Source: Macrophomina tecta
Lineage: Eukaryota > Ascomycota > Dothideomycetes > Botryosphaeriales > Botryosphaeriaceae
Length of the DNA stretch: 64,000 nt
Reading direction: 5' to 3'
Assembly: GCA_024180945.1 (NCBI GenBank)
Contig: JAKSGN010000033.1
Location: 1,984,001-2,048,000 of the forward strand
Positions 59,445 to 64,000 of the stretch are shown here, piece by piece. Under the pieces are notes generated by a model that made no database searches, was not told where the DNA came from, and saw nothing but the letters and a program-made list of their open reading frames with translations. A program made the position numbers and the translations under genes. Every line of letters begins with the position of its first letter. Position 1 is the stretch's first letter.

Positions 59445-60568
59445 TCACAACTTCACGTCCCCCTTGATCACGTCCCTCAGCAGCGTGAGCCCCTCGACCG
59501 CGAACTTCAACATGTTCGCCTCCCTGTCTCCGCCCAGGCCCGTTTCGACCTCGCGCGTCGCCGTCCCGGCGTCCGAAGCGACCGCCAGTGCGACGTAGCC
59601 CCTAGAAAGAGAAAAAAGAATTGGCGTCCCCGATCAGCACAAGCACATGCATCTCTCGCCACCGCCAACCGGCCTCATCGAACGGGAGAAACCCTGCCCC
59701 CTCCATTCCAACACACTGCAGAGAAGAAAGGAAATGGAAAGAAAAGACAGTTTGACTCACGGTGTCCTGTTCCTGGTCTCGCCACCGGTGGGGCCCGCGG
59801 TGCCGCTCTCGCAGATGGTGTAGGTGCTGTTGAGCTTGGGGCGCACATGCTCGGCGATGCCCTTGACGATCTCGGGCGTCGGGCCAGTGTAGTCCTTGAT
59901 GCTGTCCTCGGTCCAGCCGGCGTAGGTGATGCGGGATTCGAGGGTGTAGAGCTGCGATGGAATTTGGGGGTGAGAAAAAAGAGACAGAAGTGACGGCTGC
60001 TACTGGAGGATGTTGCTGGAGGCTATGGGTGTGGGTACTGTGGGAGGAAGATAGCTTGAATGGGCAAGGACGTGGACTGCTTCGAGATTCTCAAATCTCG
60101 GATTTGAAACACAAGCATTTAGACATGGCATCTGCCGGGTCCATAACCGCCTGGGAGCACTTCGATCCGAACGCATGCATGGCGTTGCATAACATTTAGG
60201 ACCGGCTTCGTTTGATAAGACGAGTATCGGAGCCACGCCGGAGATAAGGAGACAAGAAGACAAGAGAATGGAGTGGTGGCATGACGTGGAAGCTGAGGAG
60301 CGATAGCAAGTGAATATTTTGCCTACCTGGAGACCGCCCTTGAAGATAGCGCTGGCACCCGGCGTTGCCAGAATGGCGGCCGAGGTCAATCCTCCTGCGG
60401 CCTGGTCTCACAATTAGTCATCGCGCCTTTCCTGGAAGTCTGGCACGGAATGATCATGCGTGGCTGCAGTGGGCTTACCGTCTCGGCCGCGGAAAGAGTC
60501 TCTTTCCTCTCCTTCAACAGCTCAGCAACCTCCCTGGCGATGGCCTTCAATTCCGGCGGCGGGAACAT
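59445..60568 (-). CDS. CinA C-terminal-domain protein (nicotinamide-nucleotide amidase type)
   Basis: Four exons, 60568-60479, 60401-60327, 59951-59761, 59601-59445, give 170 aa, a stand-alone CinA domain. Motifs: ELLKERKETLSAAETAAGG (start of domain), LTSAAILATPGASAIFKGGL, SRITYAGWTEDSIKDYTGPT and the signature YTICESGTAGPTGGETRNRT. The family deamidates NMN to nicotinic acid mononucleotide in bacteria; in fungi the stand-alone domain is common but its role is not settled. It lacks the N-terminal molybdopterin-binding (MoaB-like) domain of full CinA. All introns are GT-AG. Likely cytosolic. Confidence 0.9.
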
Positions 60569-63565
60569 GATTGAGACGCGAGAGCCGATGGATCACCCGG
60601 GCCGAATGCAAGACGATCGAGTTCCAGATTTGCCGACCGATAAGCAATGCGTGGGAAAGCCGATCGAAGAAAGCAAAGAATCGAGTCAAGCGGGCGCTGG
60701 CAAAGAGTAAGCTGGAGAGAAAAGGTTGATGTGTGGTGAGGTAAGTCTTACAAAACCAAAAAGAAATAGATGATGAGTGAACGCGTCGCGAATCTCGGGT
60801 TTGCGCCAAAGTTCCCGCCCCCAACCCTCTCAGGAACACAACGAGAAAGAGGGGAGCCTCTTCCTCACCCTTTCCCGCGCCAGCCACCGTTCGAAAGCTC
60901 TAAAAAACGTTAATCAAGGCGCCACAAACGCCGTTAGCGCCCTCCAACATCGTACGTTTTTTCGTCCTCCATCCCCATACTCGGTGCACGACTGTCCAAT
61001 CACTCTTCGCCACTCGCTCCCAGTCGCTGATAAATTCGAGCACTCACCGACCGACAAAACCGACCAAGGCACGGGGGAGAGGCGCTGATTAATTAACGAT
61101 CGAGGCGTCGGAAGTCGCAACCCTCTCGCCTCGACAAGCCCGCCAGAGCGCGCGGATTTGAGCCGATGCTCCCCGGAGACCCTTTTGCCTCCCTGCCCTG
61201 CCCTGCCGGAGCAAGCTACGGAGCGACAAGACCGGCGGAAAACCACTCGCGCGGGCCAGCCAGCCAGCCAATGCGACACAGAGAGAGGGGAGGAGCCACA
61301 ATAGAGCGCAGAGGAGTGATAGAACCGGTCCGGGCTTCCTTCGCGCCCCTCCGAACCAGCCGCTGTCAGGCGCGCCGCGGCTGAAGAAAAGCCGCTCCCC
61401 CAAATCCGTGTCTTTGCATTGCCCATCAATTCGGCAGATGCCAGCGACATGACCATTCGTCTGCTTGTCTGTCCTCCCCCTCGCCCCGGCAGACGTGTCC
61501 TCTTTGGTGAAAGCGGGACTTATCAGGACCCTCTCTCTTCATGTACGCGGTGATCAATGACGTATGCTATGCGCATTGCGGGGCGCGTGCGTGCCGGCGG
61601 GACGACGAGGGTGGTGATGAGGGGTGCTGAGAGGGCGGAAGACGCGTTCGCCTCACGCCGCTCCGTGGATGAAGAAAGCGTGCGTCGCTTCCGAGCCCCA
61701 CTAGAGTGATAGACAGACAATGCTATTGTGACTTTCAAGCAAGGGAGGGAAAAAAAAAAGGAAAAAAAAGGATCGAGAGATCCCGCTCCCATACTGACAA
61801 CGTAGCTCCGAGGCCTTCCCGTCTGCTGGCCCAAACGACATCAAAACCCCCTCTCCCATCTGTCCGAAAACGGTGATCAACGGCTACAGCACGAGAACTC
61901 GTGTACGCGAAAAGAGTGAACAACATTGCATGACTCCACGCCTCTGTGCCGCAACTCCACGTTCAAACGGCTAAAGAGCGTTCCTACATTTTCTGGCGTG
62001 ATGCTTGCATCGTCGACCGCCACTCGACTCGACTTTCCCTCATTATGCCCTTGCCTGTCCATCCGCCCGTCTTTTCTTTTTTATTTTTAACCGCGCGCGT
62101 AACCAGTTCCATCGTCGAACAACTCACCTCGCGCTCCCCACTAGGTTGGATTCAGCACCAACAGCAGCACGAGATTTGTGACCAATAGCCTCGCATGAGC
62201 AGCTGCCTCTCTCCCTCGCATCCACAGCTGCTCCGCCAAAAAAAAAAAAAAAAAAAAAACAATAGGCAGCAAGAGAGAAAGAGAGAGAGATGAGAAAAGA
62301 AGAAAAAAAAAAAAAAAAAAGCCAAAGAAGAATGAGACCAACCGTCGAGAAGGCCTGTGCCTACCGTGAACGCCGGTGGTAGTCCCGTTCGCACGGTCTA
62401 CATACCCTTTCCACGCGTACTACTCCAACCGCGCATACCCCGGTTTTCCGCGATCGTGTGCTATCTCGACTATATGCCATACCCTACCTGCGGGTCGCTC
62501 CGTGCTCCGTTCCGCCACCTTCACGGTGGAATCGCACTCCCCCCGTCATCTTGTGTGATCGGTCTCCACTCGACTGATACAACGACGTAGCAGCCGCAGC
62601 CCTTCTCTCCCCCGCCTCCCCCCCCCCCTCTCAACCAACGCCAAAAACAGGAGAAAAAAACCAACACACCCTTCCATCGGCCGAAAAGAAAAAAAGACAA
62701 GCTCCCAAGGGCCCGGATACTTTTTGAGTCACGAACATATTTCCCCCGAGCCTTGTGCAAACCAACACGAGCCCTCCGAAATCATTTCGCTTAGCAGGTA
62801 GCAATGTTGCCCGTCATTCAGGGCGCCGGTCCATTGAGGAAGGCGTGGTTGCTCAAGATGCATCTCAGGTCTCTCCTTTCATTTACCCTGTAGTTTTTGA
62901 GACGCAGAGATATGCGTTCCCCTAGCAGGACATCTTACACGCTCACGACGAACGGGCACATACCACGGGCAGCTTAGAGTAATAACGCTGAGTATATGTC
63001 AATTGACTCGTATTACGGAAACGGGATAAGACGGATTTCCAAGAATAGCATTTGGCTGTGAATGAAGGATGTCACTCCCGTATGATTGGTTGTCACAAGG
63101 GCAAGGCCGGGGGCAGTGCAACCGAGACGAATGAAAGGAAGGGGGTAACCACAACCATGAACTGAAGAGCGGATGGAGAGGTCGAATCACGTGCAGTCTA
63201 TTAAAAGATGAACGGGGGGAAAAATGAAACAGGCAAGGAAACAAATCAGCAAGGAAAGAGAAAGCAGTCCCCTCGCAATGTGTCTGAATTTGAATCTCGC
63301 ATGCAAACTGGAAGAAGCCCTGAATCCCTAATACTCCCATTTCGTCAAAAAGGCCGGATATGCATCGTGAAGTGTCGACTCGACCCAAACAAAGAGGAGA
63401 AAAGGAGACATGAGTTGTGAGTGATTTTGTGGGATTGCAATCCTTCGAGAGCCGTTCCTCACGGAGTAATAAACTTCTTATCCATGCCATCACCCTTAAC
63501 CTCCCGAGCAAGCAAGCCGTCAAGAAAGAAAACCGGAGACACCTAAAGCCATGCAGAAGGGGCGG
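60569..63565. other. 3-kb region without a supported gene
   Basis: Contains several A-runs (61749-61758, 62238-62259, 62305-62320) with GA-rich stretches and a C-run near 62618-62627. Frames are short or Ser/Arg/Pro-rich. The right end is the 3' flank of the ubiquitin-conjugating gene. Confidence 0.45.

Positions 63566-64000
<435 letters not shown>

Overview
The window reads as nuclear DNA of a filamentous ascomycete (Pezizomycotina). Genes are split by short 46-75 nt GT-AG introns with CTAAC/CTGAC-like branch points, coding codons are rich in C and G at the third position, and the gene content includes a HET-domain protein, UDP-galactopyranose mutase with a galactofuranose-type transporter, and a Ure2-like GST. 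A member of the Dothideomycetes is plausible, but the sequence alone does not fix it. No bacterial, viral, rRNA, tRNA or CRISPR feature was found. Intron/exon joins were made by hand. They are supported where the spliced frame stays open, total lengths divide by three, and the product matches a known family in length.

Layout. 1-1597 (-): 5' part of a PHD/JmjC (JHD1/KDM2-like) chromatin protein running off the left edge. 2885-3528 (+): SF3b p14 (SF3B6). About 3.9-11.3 kb is gene-poor, holding a small secreted, KR-cleaved peptide precursor at 7418-7768 (-) with a 36-aa membrane ORF just downstream. 11376-12544 (+): SAM methyltransferase. 13026-13753 (-): Ure2-type GST. 14270-14795: a short element with ~60-bp inverted terminal repeats. 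15283-17103 (+): class I alpha-1,2-mannosidase. 17262-19591 (-): HET protein. 20143-21486 (-) and 21744-23145 (+): divergent proteasome subunit Rpn6 and U3 snoRNP protein Sof1. 23.1-28.0 kb: no supported gene. 27970-29477 (-) and 30852-32712 (+): divergent UDP-galactofuranose transporter and UDP-galactopyranose mutase. 36247-37055 (-) and 37356-39908 (+): divergent mitochondrial ribosomal protein bS18m and a CIA84-like PPR protein. 39.9-44.8 kb: degraded material including a frameshifted retropepsin-like gene. 44797-45984 (-): four-TM membrane protein. 47610-49684 (-) and 54175-56848 (-): two patatin-like proteins, the first lacking the catalytic serine, on either side of a MOSC protein (50679-51804, +). 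58063-58632 (+): unknown protein. 59445-60568 (-): CinA-type amidase domain protein. 63566-end (-): Ubc4/5-type E2, cut by the right edge.

How genes work together. The clearest functional unit is the galactofuranose pair: the mutase makes UDP-Galf in the cytosol and the transporter carries it into the Golgi for cell-wall galactomannan and glycoproteins. The mannosidase acts on N-glycans in the same secretory route. The bS18m/CIA84 pair shares a 300-bp promoter and both products serve the mitochondrial respiratory system. Rpn6/Sof1 is a compact housekeeping pair. The most unusual items are the peptide precursor, the Ser-to-Gly patatin, a 6-nt microexon in the transporter, a first coding exon consisting only of ATG in Sof1, and the inverted-repeat element.
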